A stretch of DNA of 64,000 nt from Sinonovacula constricta. Its lineage: Eukaryota > Mollusca > Bivalvia > Cardiida > Solecurtidae. The stretch lies in contig CM017560.1 of the NCBI GenBank assembly GCA_007844125.1, forward strand, positions 7,098,759 through 7,162,758, in the 5' to 3' direction. Each line of letters opens with the position of its first letter. The stretch's first letter is position 1. This document shows positions 1-14,100 of the stretch, in pieces. Below the pieces are notes generated by a model, which worked only from the letters and a program-made list of their open reading frames with translations, did no database searches and was not told the origin of the DNA. Both the position numbers and the translations under genes were made by a program.

Positions 1-1195
1 GTATTAAAGGTGGAAAAATCTTACAGATTCCAGTATTATCTCAGGCACTGCAGCTACATTTCTAGCCTTACAGTTCCACATCAAGCGGAACAGTCACATT
101 TCACGCAATTTAGTCACAGCTCACGCATTATACACACTTCTCACGCTGAAGTCACATATCGCGCAAACGTCTAAGACAGAAGAGTTTCAGTCACGCATGA
201 CAGAAACATCCTACGTAGAAGCGTCAAATCTCGAGCAGTAAGATATTATGTCACGAAGTAAGATTCCATATTACGTAGTAGAATCCAATCTCACGCAGGA
301 ACTTCTCATCTCACGTAGTAGAATCTTATCTGACGCTTTAGCTTCCCATCTCACGCAATAACGTCCCATCTAATGCAGTAAGGTCCCATCTCACCTGGTA
401 ACGTCCCATCTCAATTAGGCCTCATATCACGTACTTTCGTCCCGCGTTACGAAGTAGAGCCCCATCTCACGTAGTAAGGTCTATTCTCACGCATTAAGGT
501 TCCATCTCACGCAGTAACGTCCCATCTCGCGCATTAAGGTTCCATCTCACGCAGTAAGATCTCACATCAAGTCGTTTAGTCCCATCCTATGAAGTAGAGT
601 CGAATTTTACGCAGTAACGTCCCATCTCAAGCATTAAGGTCAAATCTCACGCAGTAACGCCCTATGTCAAACAGTAACGTCCCATCTCACTCATTAATGA
701 CACATCTAGCGCAGTTACGTCCCATCTCACACAGTAAGGTCCCATCTCACTTAGTAAAGTCCTCACTCTCTTAGTAATGTCCGCATTAACGCCCTATGTC
801 ACACAGTTAGGTCCCATCTCACGCATTAACGCCCTATGTCACGCAGTTAGGTCACATCTCACGCATTAACTGCCCTATGTCACACAGTAAAGTCCCATCT
901 CAAGCATAAAGGACACATCTTATGCAATAACGTCCCATCTCACGCAGTGGAGTCCCATCTCACGCAGAAAGGTCTCTTCTCGCGCTGTAACGTCCCATCT
1001 CACACAGTTACGTCCAATCTTCTCGCAACAAGGTCCCATCTTACGTAGTCAGCTCTCATCTCACGCATAAACGTCCCATATCACCTAGTAAGGTTCCATC
1101 ACACGCAGTAACGTTCCTTCTCACATAGTAACGTCACACCTTACTTATTAACGTCACATCTCACTCACTTACGTCCCATCTCAGGTAGTACTACC
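1..1195. repeat. Degenerate ~20-bp minisatellite upstream of the gene
   Basis: The line is filled with variants of a roughly 20-base unit, approximately cgtcccatctcacgcagtaa, with many substitutions and small indels. It starts before or at the window edge and stops near 1195. No open reading frame or conserved protein is seen. Confidence 0.8.
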
Positions 1196-2064
1196 TTACT
1201 TACTTACGTAGGGCAGAAGTATTAAGAAGCAGAATAACATGATTAACATCTGCTCATTTGAAACGGGAAGCTTGTCGTGTACTTTTGTTAATATAAAACT
1301 AATGTAGATAATTACAGCGAAATTAACTTACATCTATGCCGAGCTGTAATGGTCAGAATGTAGTCAACTTTATTAAGAAATAGATATATATTTATGGACA
1401 AAAATCTACTATATTTTTCTGAATTCAATGTTCTTTTTGTATATAAAGGAACTTTCATACTTGAGCACACATAAATAAATAAACTGCAAATATATGTAAT
1501 TATATATATAATGAGTGAAAAAAAATCACACATTCACTTATACAATAAGTGAACAACTAATTAATAAACGTTGTTTTGATTTTTGAAAAGTTTTAACAAT
1601 TTTTGTGAGTAAAATTCATCTTTAGCGTGTATGGGAGGGATTATGCAAATATGCCTATAAGGCAGTAGCTGGTTTTGGAACATAATAACCGTCTTTGTGT
1701 AACAACATTTATGACTTATAAGTCTGATCTTATCTTCTGAGCTCAAAAATACTCAATTAGATGCTTATGAACTTGCTATTAAACATTAAATTAGTATACA
1801 TCCTCATTTTTGTGGGCGGGGCTATGTAAATGTGACACAAATGCGGGCGATCTGAGCGACCTAAAAGACGTGAGAAATAGTCAATTCGTATTAACCTCTC
1901 CATACATTATTGAACTCAATTCGAATTGACCTCAGCATGCATTAATGCGTCGGTGCAGTAGAGGATAATTATTTGCACACACTGTTGATCAAAATTATAC
2001 AAGAGCTCTGTGTAGGAGAATTACTCTACTCGCCTCATAAGTCATTTACAGATTCGACTTTGCG
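1196..2064 (+). promoter_or_regulatory. Upstream region and presumed promoter / 5' UTR
   Basis: No coding signal is seen. It contains an octamer-like ATGCAAAT at 1643-1650 and a GC box GGGCGGGGC at 1814-1822, about 250 bp before the start codon. No convincing TATA box sits at a fixed distance. Promoter assignment is positional inference; the start of transcription is unknown. Confidence 0.35.
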
Positions 2065-2106
2065 ATGGAAGGATCGAGTTTGACATTTTTTGTCAATGGA
2101 AGCAAG
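2065..2106 (+). CDS. Exon 1 of the XDH/AOX-like gene (start codon)
   Basis: Encodes residues 1-14 ([14 protein letters not shown]), the first beta-strand of the ferredoxin-like domain; compare FFVNG near the N-terminus of XDH. The donor is gtaagt and the exon ends in phase 0. ATG has G at +4 and an in-frame stop 27 nt upstream. The 16-kb intron that follows means the link to exon 2 rests on homology and phase. Confidence 0.85.
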
Positions 2107-5100
2107 GTAAGTGTTAGTAGTAGTTTTCTTCATTGAATATAAATGACTTTTTAATATATACGAAAATAATATACATGTACAGTCGATGTAAGATATGGTT
2201 CATTGAATCAATTATTAGTAATGCAACTTGACAGTTTATATAGATCTGCTGTTAAATATACAGTTGTTTGGGGTGTAGCGGATCTTAGGGTATTGCGGAT
2301 CAGCCAAATCTGAGCTTGATATTTTTACAACTTTTGTTGATTAAACCAAATAAAAAGTATTTCATTAGAAAAAGTGATATCCCGTTAGGATTTCCACGGT
2401 GAAATTTTCAGCCTAGCAGTTTTCGATAACCAAAAATGATGGCGTAACCAAACCGAGGTCACCGGAAGTTGACATTTCTACGGAAAACACAAAAACGAAA
2501 GTGCAAATCAACAGCGAACTTTCCAACAATATAGGGTAATTGATTAAACCAATGACATCAATTGATGGGGGTATATGTCCTTTATCACCATACGAAATTG
2601 TTTGTTCTTTGGACGTGTTTTTATTGATGTGTGAGCTGAAAAGTGAACGCACATATTTTTGGGTATTACGGATTATTAAATTTAGGGGGCCGTCTCATTA
2701 GTGAACCTGAATACGATCTGCCAAACATATCTCAAAGTTTCATCCCAACTTATAAACCCATTCTATGTTATTCTGTTAAGTTATTTCATTGATTGCTAGC
2801 GGTGTGCACCTTTTCTTCCACTTCATCATCCTCATTATTACGTTCTCTTCAATAGACCATTTCAAACATCCAGTGCGCATGCGCCGATTTATATCTCGCG
2901 CTACGAGACTTGACCCGTTATCTCCAGATTTTCAAAACTGGGGGCTCTTGCGCAAAGGATTTCATCATTTGTTTCCGTACTTTTTTAGAAAACAAGTGTT
3001 GTTTTTTTCGGTTTGCACATATTAGCGCCAATTAACGGCTGTTAACAACATTGTTCACGCACTTATAACATAGAATCGCTAATTACATCACTGTGATTTT
3101 AATTTCTTCAAGGTTGTAAAAAATAAATGCGGTGTTATTTCTTTCTGGCGCGGAGGGCTCTCTGGCTTACACTGCAACATCAAAGACAATTCTGGGAAAC
3201 AATCGACGGCCACTATCATTTGAAGTCGCCGAAAAGAAATATTTTTGTTTCAAATTGACTGACCCATTATTTCTCTAATACTGTGTAACATGATGTCGAT
3301 CGATAATTGTCTTCAAGCTGCCATTTAGAAGATAGAGAGGGTGTAACTGTGAACGTTGGGTACTGTTGAGAGATTAAAAATGTTAAGTACACGTGAACGG
3401 CGTGTGCTATGAAAAAATATGCAACGTTATTGACGATTTACCTTCGCGGCATAAATATAAGTTCTAAAGGATTGAGAGTGAAGGGGGGAAACTGTACTAT
3501 GTAGTAATATTTCAGAGTGCGCATGTTTTTACTTATATAAATATCCTTACAAACTTCTTTAGTCCATTGAATGATCATAAACATTTTTTATAAAGGAATT
3601 ATTTATATTTAAGGTATGGATTAACTACAAAAGAATAGGCGAGTTATTGAAATAATACATTTGCAATAAACACGAGATGAAAATATATATATTCCTCTTC
3701 CTTAACGAAAAAATAGTAGGGTTGGGAAAGGGTGCACCATTGTGGGTACTTCTAAATATAGCGTTAGGTCCTTTTGTGAGTCAAAAAAGATATTGTAGAC
3801 CTTAGTGTTTTGTCCCTTTTGTTGTCCTCGCGTAAGTTGTTGTTGTTGGAACTAGTTTAATAAGGGTCTACTCGCCCTGTTGAGGGCTTTTTCATGACCC
3901 CGCCATGTTGCCCATGCATGGCTTAAATGTGTATATTCCGAAAAATATCGCCTAAAGTGGGCCCTAATTAGGTACCTAGTTTATGTACCCATTTACTGGA
4001 AAGATGGTATAATTTTGGTAATTTTTTTATCTTAAAGGGGATTGAGCATGTTTTGAGTGATTCCACTCCCTAATTCCGGCTCTTTCCCTGGACACTATCA
4101 ATTGGTATTTGTTTATTTTTTTCCCATAGATAAAGTATCCTGTATTATCGGCTTAATCTTCCTTACGACAATGTGAAATAGTGGAAGCGGGTCACTTTAA
4201 AGGCGTAGCTATAAGCTTCTATTAAAGTAGTTGCGTTCGACCTTCAAAGTTTGATGTCTGGAACGCCCCTCCCACGCCCACTAAAAATATTTAATGTTTA
4301 ATATTAAGTATATGCAAGAAAGAAAGAAGTAAAACTGGTGTATAAATAATGCTCGCTTTTCTGTATTAATCATAATTTGTCCCGCGTAAGTAAGAATTTT
4401 GGTGTGTCTAAGACGCGAAAGTTCAGCGAGTCATTTAGGAAAGAGAGTGATGCTGCAAACTGCAGGACCGTCAAGCCCCCACCCACACCTCAAGGAAAGC
4501 ATCAGTCTGAACATACAAGTCCATCAAACCCAAAACGACTTAAGTTCTCAGATCAAGAGTATGATCAGAACCAAAGGGCACAGCCGGATGAAGTCATGAA
4601 CATTTTCCCCCTGGTGAACATCATGGTTACCCTTTCACCCTCAACAGCTGAATGCGAGTGACAATTCTCAGGTAAAACATTTATGGTGAAAGCAAATATG
4701 TGAAAAATGTATGATAAAAAAATGGTAACCTCTGCAAAATAAAATTAGTTTAGAAAAATACACGGCAAATTCATTTTAATTAATTCAATACCAGTTATTT
4801 TTCAGCTATGAACATTATCAAGACGTGTCTGAGGGCGAATCTCAAACAGGAGACATTGGAAGCCTTGATGAGGGTCAAAAGTGATGGTCCAGATCTCAGC
4901 CAGTATAATCCCACAGCAGCCATACACCTGTGGATGAGTAGGTCCAGGAACAAGACATCAGTCAGGACACCAGACACCACAGAAACATTGATTACTGTGT
5001 GACTGTGGATTCATAACTCCAAGAAGAATGGACAGTTTGAGTATTATATACTAATAGACATGTGTCTTTATAAATATAGTGTGACCTATACAGTGTAAGC

Positions 5101-8100
5101 TTGGATAGTTACCCGTACTTACCTCAGATCTTGACTACTTTATGTGTTATTTATTTACTGTGCACATTTTAGAATAATAATAAACTAGCATTTATTTATA
5201 ATGTTGTATTATGGAATAAAATGCATTGATGTTATTTATTATAAAGCAGGTATATGAATTTTGTTTGTAATAAAGGGATGTATTGTTAAATAAATGTTGT
5301 TGCATGACAAACTGTGTTATTTATGATTGACAATCTCACGCGATTTTCCGGGCAACCAGAAACAAATTCTACTTGCCCAGTGGGCAACAAGAAAATTTAA
5401 GAATTTGTCGGTCCCTGAATGCATATTGCTCTTTAAATGGTGAAGGTATTAAACCACACGACTGCCATATGGTGACAGTTTCAAACACAGCTGCATAGCG
5501 GATGCATGTGTTAATTCTTGCGAAGGGGAAAAGACGCCAAAACATGGTCACACTTCCTGTCCACTAGACAAACAAGGTGTCATAAAACTGCCAATTAGCT
5601 TAATTAGTTGGGGTGTCCGCTCATGTCTTAAAATTAGGGATTCAATTAGAGTAGAACTTTATGATGTTATGAAAGGGACCCACGCGCATAGAGACACATA
5701 ATATGAATTTACAAAAAAAAAATTAATACATTTCTATCTTTAAATGGGTACAAAAATTAAGTACCCGGTAGGGCCCACTTTAGACCACATTTTGGCATAT
5801 AACATTCAAGCCATGAATGGGAAAATAAGCCGTAGCCATAGCGTGTAGACCCTCATTCAAATAGTTGCAAATCAAGTAAAGTCAAAAGTTGTATGCATAT
5901 TTTGAATCGCGGTCCACGAATTCCTATTAATTATTTATACATAATGGCGCATTATGGGACCGATGCATTCAGAAATAGGGATTTTGACACCATTGTCCAA
6001 ATTTACAACATTGTTCATTATAAGATATATAACAATTAAGATTAGAATCATAAGAAAATTTGCTTGACAAAGATCCATACCCCTGTAACTAAAGTAATGG
6101 AGATGCAAATGACGACGATGCTGCTGCTGCTACTGCTGATAATGATGACAGTGATACCGATGCTGTTTATGATTATTATGTAAATGGTAAAAACGGTTAC
6201 GATGATGCCCATGACGATTACGATGTAGATCGTGATGGCGGTGATGCTGCTGCTGCTGATTAAAGGTGATCATACAGGTAATATGGGATCATGATGATGA
6301 TCATGTGTTGCCAGGTAAATTTAATGGCGGTAATGATTATAATTTCTTTAATATTAAACATGTAAATGGACGTGATATAAGTTCGTTTTTATTACGGTTG
6401 TTTTATTTTACTTTCAATTGATGATTGTATATGTGCACTATTTGGCAACTTATGGTTATTCAGACGTTGAACTTTTGTCAATTTCATGATTTTCAGTACT
6501 GTATTACGTTCAATTAGATAATAAAAAATCCGGAAGTGAAGAGCCCCCAGTTTTGCAAAACACGTCGAGATATTCTCACAAAGCGTCTACTTGATCAGCA
6601 GAATAGGATTGACCAGACGCTTGGTTTGAAATGGTCTATTATGTTAGCTGTGTTCAACTCCTTCAGTATAAGCTGCTAATCATGATTATCATTTTAATCA
6701 TATCACCATCATATCACCATTGTAACAAATTATATAATCATCCAACAAACATTTTTTTCAGTCATGTGGAGACAGTATCAACTTAAAATATCTTATATAT
6801 AATACCACAACCAGTCTCATTAGTAATATCATGCCATGGATATATGACATGATACTACAATCAGTCTTATTATCCTTACATTTGGTGTACCAGTGCTGGG
6901 ATAACCTTTAAAATGCAGATGATATGATGTATCTATGTATGATAAATATGGAATTGATGTGATGTAAATAACTGTTTCTGATATGTTTACTGTTTCCACA
7001 TGTGGGGGGGGGGGGGGGGGCGGGTGGCGGTGATATGTCTGTTTGAGTTTGAACAATATACACTGGCATATCCATAGTCCTCCTCCTCCTCATCTTTTTT
7101 TAATATATCATCATCATCAACATCGTCATCTTTTTTTCAGAACAAAATGCTTAGACAACCAAATAAAAAGGCTGCTTCATGAAATGAGATTAAGTCTGTC
7201 TGTGAAAAATGCCAAAACCATCAAGAAGAAATACCTTTCTCCTGGGAAGACAGTGCATGTCCGGAGAGCTATTTTGCTCATAGAGAAAGACAATGTATCT
7301 ATTGGAAAACCTGCAGTTCTTGGCTGGTGAAGAGAAAAAAAGGCAACTCCATTTACAGATTCTCGGCGAGAATAGGAATAACTGTTTAATAAATAATCTT
7401 TTTGTTTGCTCATAGACAATCAGATTTGTGACTTGGTACCTCATGTTTTATGCCAAACAGATTCACTGCTTTATTTATCATTTTCAATCCATTAAAATCA
7501 TACACCTAATATGCTGTGATAAATATTTATCATAAGGTATGCAACCTCTTTTAGGTATGAAAAATAGATCTCAAAAGTACTATAATGTTTACTGTATGTT
7601 GAAATACATGGCCTTTCTTAGTGTTCAATCCTTATTATTGTATTTTTATGCAATATTTACAAATGTTAAGTAGTTAGATTGTGTTTACATATGATATAGT
7701 CAGTGGCATTTTGTGTACATTTTATATCATTTCATAAGAAATTGTTGAGGAGAGGTTTTGGTTTCCTTTTAATGATTTGCCTTTGTCTTTACATTTTTTG
7801 GTAGACTTCATTCCATATTGATTATGCTGCAATAACGTTTAAAGCAGCCTGGACACAGATTTTCTATTTAGCATTTTTTCAACTTTTGCTCATTTACTAA
7901 ACCTTTGATGAACCACATTCAATCTGTACTGAAATATCATGACAGATTCCTTAAAAATATATTAATATACCTTCCATTAACAGATCTTAATGCATTATCA
8001 AACTGCGCATGCGCATGCATCGTCGGTAAACAATAGTGATTAGCCCATGAGTTACACACTATTTGAAATGAAAATGCAGTATCAATCACAAATCTTAACG

Positions 8101-11100
8101 TCTTGCACCGCCCCTAAAATTATTAAAATTGCGGAAATATCCCAACTCATGTCTGATGTATGGATGTAACTGGTATGTTTAAATAGACAAGGTTTCAAAT
8201 TGATTTGTAAATGCTATAGATAATATATATGGCACTTAAATTATGTTTATCACAGAATAACCCAGCTTTGTCTAGACCCCTTTAAGCATTTGGCCTTATT
8301 TGTTATTAAAAATACTTGTTATCTTTCACATACATCTGTACTAATAAACAAAGCAAACACAGGTCAGAAAATTTCTTATTAAGATCTGTTATGTTTGCTT
8401 GAATGCACGTTTGTTTGCTTACCCGCCTTTCAAATTCCAGTAGATTCATACTAATAAAATCCAGGATTGTTGTGAAAACTTATATTTGACCTGACAAAAC
8501 GTACAAAATGCATGTGATTTAGTCATTGTAAGTTAAAACTTCTAATTCCAATCACTGATTTTAATTAAAGATTACTCAATGTTATTTGATCTTGTATTTA
8601 TATCCCATCCCAATTAACTTTGTGTGTGTGTGTGTGTGTGTGTTCTGTGCGTGCAATAGTTGTTTTCTTGGGTGATACAGGTGTATTTTAAACTACCATA
8701 CTTTGTGCAGATGTTGCACCGAAATAGTGAACGAGAGAGACGTAGACCAGACAGCTGCTGGAAACAGCGGACTCAACTTGAGGGAGCAGCCATATGATAT
8801 GAGTATGCTTCATTGAAAACAATTTGATAGCATTATTCATGAGAAAAAAAATCAAACATATCGTTGAAATATTTAAGTTGCATTGTTGTGACAAATACGC
8901 CGTTTCTAGTGCTTTGAGACGATCCCTAGGTGACGTTTATCACGTGATCCGCTATACCCTAAAGTGATCCGCAACTACCCAAATTGATACATATGAAAAA
9001 GTGAAGCGTTTGCAAAGAAATATACGTCCGAGATTAAAATGGTTAGCATTTTTGGAAAGAGGACATTTTTTGCAATGTAAATGCATATTCTGTATTTTGA
9101 AAACACTTTTCTCTAATGCGTATGCAGCGAAAATGTCGTTAGTGATCCGCTACACCCCAAACGACTGTAGACTAGTATCGCTATCGATAGTTTCCATGAT
9201 GTCATAGGCACTGATAAGACTGTTTAAGGCAGCCATCTTGGAGGGCAGAAGCTAATGCAGGCTAAAATCTGGAAGATGTGCTGTATTAAACTCACCACAG
9301 TGTTTTTATTTTTCAGTCTATTTTATAAAAATTTAATATCAAATTTAACAGCCTTTATGAAGTATTTTAGATATCAAAACTATATTTTGATAGTTTAAAA
9401 GGTAAAAAAAGTGCAACCAAAAACGATACACTGTTCATTTTGTTTAAGGATGAGCCAATAATTTTATTAATTTCTGGGTATTAATTCTTAGTGCATTTAT
9501 CAATTTTAAAAAATATTGTATTTTGAAAATATGAATTTCAAGAGCTTTCTAGTGGTGTATAGCTTTTAACTTTTGGACCACAAATGAAGAAATTACAAGA
9601 AATTAAAATTTACACTTCTATACAATTCATCTGAAAATCCCTTGAAGTTTCCATCAAAGATGGCTGCCAAGATAATGGATCTTCACTTATGTGGAAACTA
9701 TCTATTTAATAATATGATGCCATTCAGTAATAGATGCAGACCATCCCAAATATTGCCCTTTCTCCTGTGAAAATTAACTGACTGAGGTATACTAAATTCA
9801 TTGGAGCCTCTTATGAAATGCCAACCATAGAGGAGCACAAGTAGATAAATATTTACTGAATTAAATAAATAACAAATAAGAGAAAATAAATAATTACAAC
9901 AAATATTTAAATTATTAATAATACTACTGCAGGCCCGGATTCACCTGGGGGGAGGCGAGGGGTCCCTGGCCCCATCCAATTGGCCCGGACATTCACATTT
10001 TCTTATATTATATTATATTTCTACAGAAATGGCCTAATCAAATAAAGTTTGTAGACTGTGTAGAGATATTCATTGGTATCTAAGACCCCCCAGACTAATA
10101 TACTTATCCGGCCACAGTTAAGGCCACTCGGCAGTTAAGGCCCCCTGCTGCTAGCCAGACCACCAAGGCCATCTGGCTCGTGTACAACAAGGGGATGTAT
10201 ACAACACAGACTTTCAGGGGAATGTATACAATACAGCTTACAAGGGGATGTATAATACACAGCCTTACAGGAGGATATATACAACACAGCTTTATAGGTG
10301 GTTTTATACAACACAGTTTATAGGTGGATGTATACAACATAGCTTTACAGGTGGCTGTATACAACATAGCCTTACAGGTGGTTGTATACAACAGTATCAA
10401 GTGAACTCGGCATCTGGTAAATTTGGCACCTGCATAAATAGTCAACTCGGCACCTGGTGAACTCGGCACCTGGTAAATTCGGCATTACGAATCTGGTGAA
10501 TTCGGCACCTCGTTTTTTTAAAGATATAAACCATTATGCAAATAATATATAAAAATAAAAAAAATAGAAATAAAAATTTCACATGACCTATTGTCTAATG
10601 CATGAATAAAAGCAGTTAAAACAACTAACTACAAAAAGTATATATTATTAATATAATAATTAAATATAAAATTAACGAAGAAATAAGGTCAGTGGCAAGT
10701 GAAAAAAGTTAATCATTAATGGAAAGAAAAAATATAGTAAACATTATACTACAATGCAAGAAATTAAGGACATGATAAGAAAATGATTTACAAACCACCA
10801 AATAATCATTATTGATATTCAATTCATCTCCTTAAATTATTTTTGCCTAATATAGTAATTATTGTAAGCATTTTTACATTTACCAATAGTATGGTTATTT
10901 GGATTAATGGTCTCAATTTATCTTTTAACTATTTTCTCTGTAATTTGCTGGGGAGAGCCTCTGATTTTCTCATTGATGAATGTGAAGATCATCGCCAGCC
11001 AAGATGAATCTGGAATGGATAACTAACAACCAAATGTGCAAATGTTCATAAAATTTTCATAGAAAGATAAATTCTTACAAAAACTTTATCAACTAATTCA

Positions 11101-14100
11101 ATTCAAAAATAAATGTTAAGCCAGTAGCCAATGAATTATTTTGTATCTGTTGATAAATGTGGTCGTAATAAGTTACTTTGAAAATTCACCTTTCTTCACA
11201 AACAGACATTTCCATGATAACAGTATAGGTCATACATTGTGTAACAATAAATATTGTCAAATTGTCTAGAAGCAAAGAGATAAAAGAATAATATACAAAT
11301 GCCGAGTTAACTAGATGCTGAATTCACCAGGTGCCGAGTTTACCAGGTGCGGAGTTTACTGGATGCCGAATTCACTATTCTCGGTGCCGAGTTCACCAAG
11401 TGCCGGGTTTACCAGGTGCCGGGTTGACCAGCATTCGTATACAACAAAGCCTTACATGTTGATGTATACAACATAGCCTTACAGTTGGTTGTATACAACA
11501 TAACCTTACTGGTGGATGTATACAACATAGCCTTATGGGTGGATGTATACAACATAGCCTTAGGGTTGGTTGTATACAACATAGCCTTACAGGTGGATGT
11601 ATACAACATAGCCTTATGGGTGGATGTATACAACAAAGCCTTACAGGTGGATGTATACAACATAGCCTTATGGGTGGATGTATACAACATAACCTTACGG
11701 GTGGATGTATACAACATAGCCTTATGGGTGGATGTATACAACATAGCCTTAGGGTTGGTTGTTTACAACATAGCCTTACATGTGGATGTATACAACATAG
11801 CCTTACATGTGGATGTATACAACATAGCCTTACAGGTGGTTGTATATAACATAGCCTTACATGTGGCTGTATACAACATAGCCTTACAAGTGGATGTATA
11901 CAACATAGCCTCACAAGTGGATGTATACAACATAGCCTTACAGGTGGTTGTATACAACATAGCCTTACAGGTGGTTGTACATAACATAGCCTTACATGTG
12001 GATGTATACAACATAGCCTTACAAGTGGATGTATACAACATAGCCTTACATGTGGATGTATATAACATAGCCTTACATGTGGTTGTATATAACATAGCCT
12101 TACATGTGGATGTATACAACATAGCCTTACAGGTGGTTGTATATAACATAGCCTCACAAGTGGATGTATACAACATAGCCTTACATGTGGATGTATACAA
12201 CATAGCCTTACATGTGGATGTATACAACATAGCCTTACAGGTGGTTGTATATAACATAGCCTCACAAGTGGATGTATACAACATAGCCTTACGGGTGGTT
12301 GTATATAACATAGCCTCACAAGTGGATGTATACAACATAGCCTTAGGGTTGGTTGTTTACAACATAGCCTTACATGTGGATGTATACAACATAGCCTTAC
12401 ATGTGGATGTATACAACATAGCCTTACAGGTGGATGTATACAACATAGCCTTACATGTGGATGTATACAACATAGCCTTACAGGTGGTTGTATATAACAT
12501 AGCCTCACAAGTGGATGTATACAACATAGCCTTACATGTGGATGTATACAACATAGCCTTACAAGTGGATGTATACAACATAGCCTTACAGGTGGATGTA
12601 TACAACATAGCCTTACATGTGGATGTATACAACATAGCCTTACAGGTGGTTGTATATAACATAGCCTCACAAGTGGATGTATACAACATAGCCTTACTGG
12701 TGGTTGTATATAACATAGCCTCACAAGTGGATGTATACAACATAGCCTTAGGGTTGGTTGTTTACAACATAGCCTTACATGTGGATGTATACTACATAGC
12801 CTTACATGTGGATGTATACAACATAGCCTTACAGGTGATTGTATATAACATAGCCTCACAAGTGGATGTATACAACATAGCCTTACAGGTGGTTGTATAT
12901 AACATAGCCTCACAAGTGGATGGATACAACATAGCCTTATACGTTGTTGTATACAACATAGCTTTATAGGTGGTTATATACAAATAACATTACATGTGGA
13001 TGTATACAACATAGCCTTGCAGGTAGATGTATACAACATAGCCTAACTTCTTCATAAACACAACTTTTTATTTAGTTTATTCTGACAACATACTAAATTA
13101 AAAAAAAGGAATACTGGTCATTGAAGCTAAAGCAAATACTTAGTCATATTATAAAATAACGACATGGTATTAAAGCTATCCTAACCATGTTTTATGTCAG
13201 CTAATACCGTAAGATCTGCACATTTGTGTATAAGTCTTTGTTGACTTGAAATTGTTATATAAACTGCACAGTAGTAGTTAATGTTATAAAACTACCACAA
13301 CAAAGTGCGAGGTATGGGGATCAGATGTAAGGCTCGTATTCCTAACCAATCAATGGCATCTTAAAGTGGTATGTGTGTCATATGGCAACACTCACCCATC
13401 CGACCTCCCACCAGTTACATCATGTCAACTAGAAAACAGTCACCAAGGCTACCTTTTACACTTGACAACGTACAGTTCTTGTGTGGAACACAAGGAATCC
13501 CTAAAAGTTGTGTAGTTTCCAAATATGTTTGTATTTGTTTTGTCAGGTAGAGTAATATTTCTATAGATAAACAAAACAAATAGATTATACAGATTGCAAG
13601 GTATTTTTGCCTATATTTAAACATATATTTAGTAAAAGTGTTGTTTTACCTAAAAGTAAAGTATTCAAAAAGCAAATACTAACGGACATACAGATAATGA
13701 TGTATGATTCATTAGTAATGGACATAAAGATAATAATGTATGATTACTTAGTAATAGACATACTGATAATTATGTATGATTCATTAGTAATGGACATACA
13801 AGTAATATGTATGATTCATTAGTAATGGACATACAAGTAATGATGTATGATTACTTAGTAATAAACATACTGATAATAATGTATGATTACTAAGTAATGG
13901 TCATACAGATAATGATGTATGATTCATTAGTAATGGACATACATGTAATGATGTATGATTACTTAGAAATAGACATACTGATAATTATGTATGGTTACTT
14001 AGTAATGGACATACAAATGATGCTGTATGATTCATTAGTAATGGACATACAAATAATGATGTATGATTACTAAGTAATGGACATACAGATAATTATGTAT

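Larger units (their letters stand above)
2261..9167. mobile_element. 6.9-kb TA-flanked inverted-repeat element inside intron 1
   Basis: The left end reads CAGTTGTTTGGGGTGTAGCG and the right end is its near-perfect reverse complement (CAGTCGTTTGGGGTGTAGCG on the minus strand). A TA lies just outside each end (2259-2260 and 9168-9169). Subterminal copies of a gggtatWgcggatc motif occur at about 2287 and 2660 and, inverted, at about 8943-8985, as expected of transposase-binding repeats. The CAGT ends and TA target suggest the Tc1/mariner-pogo group. No transposase is recognisable inside, and further inverted repeats and a hAT relic are nested within it. It could also be two separate MITEs in inverse orientation. 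Confidence 0.55.

Noticed and set aside
11393..12969. Open frames of 494-506 codons on both strands
   Set aside because: They follow entirely from the stop-free 27-bp unit; several frames are open at once and the peptides are simple repeats.
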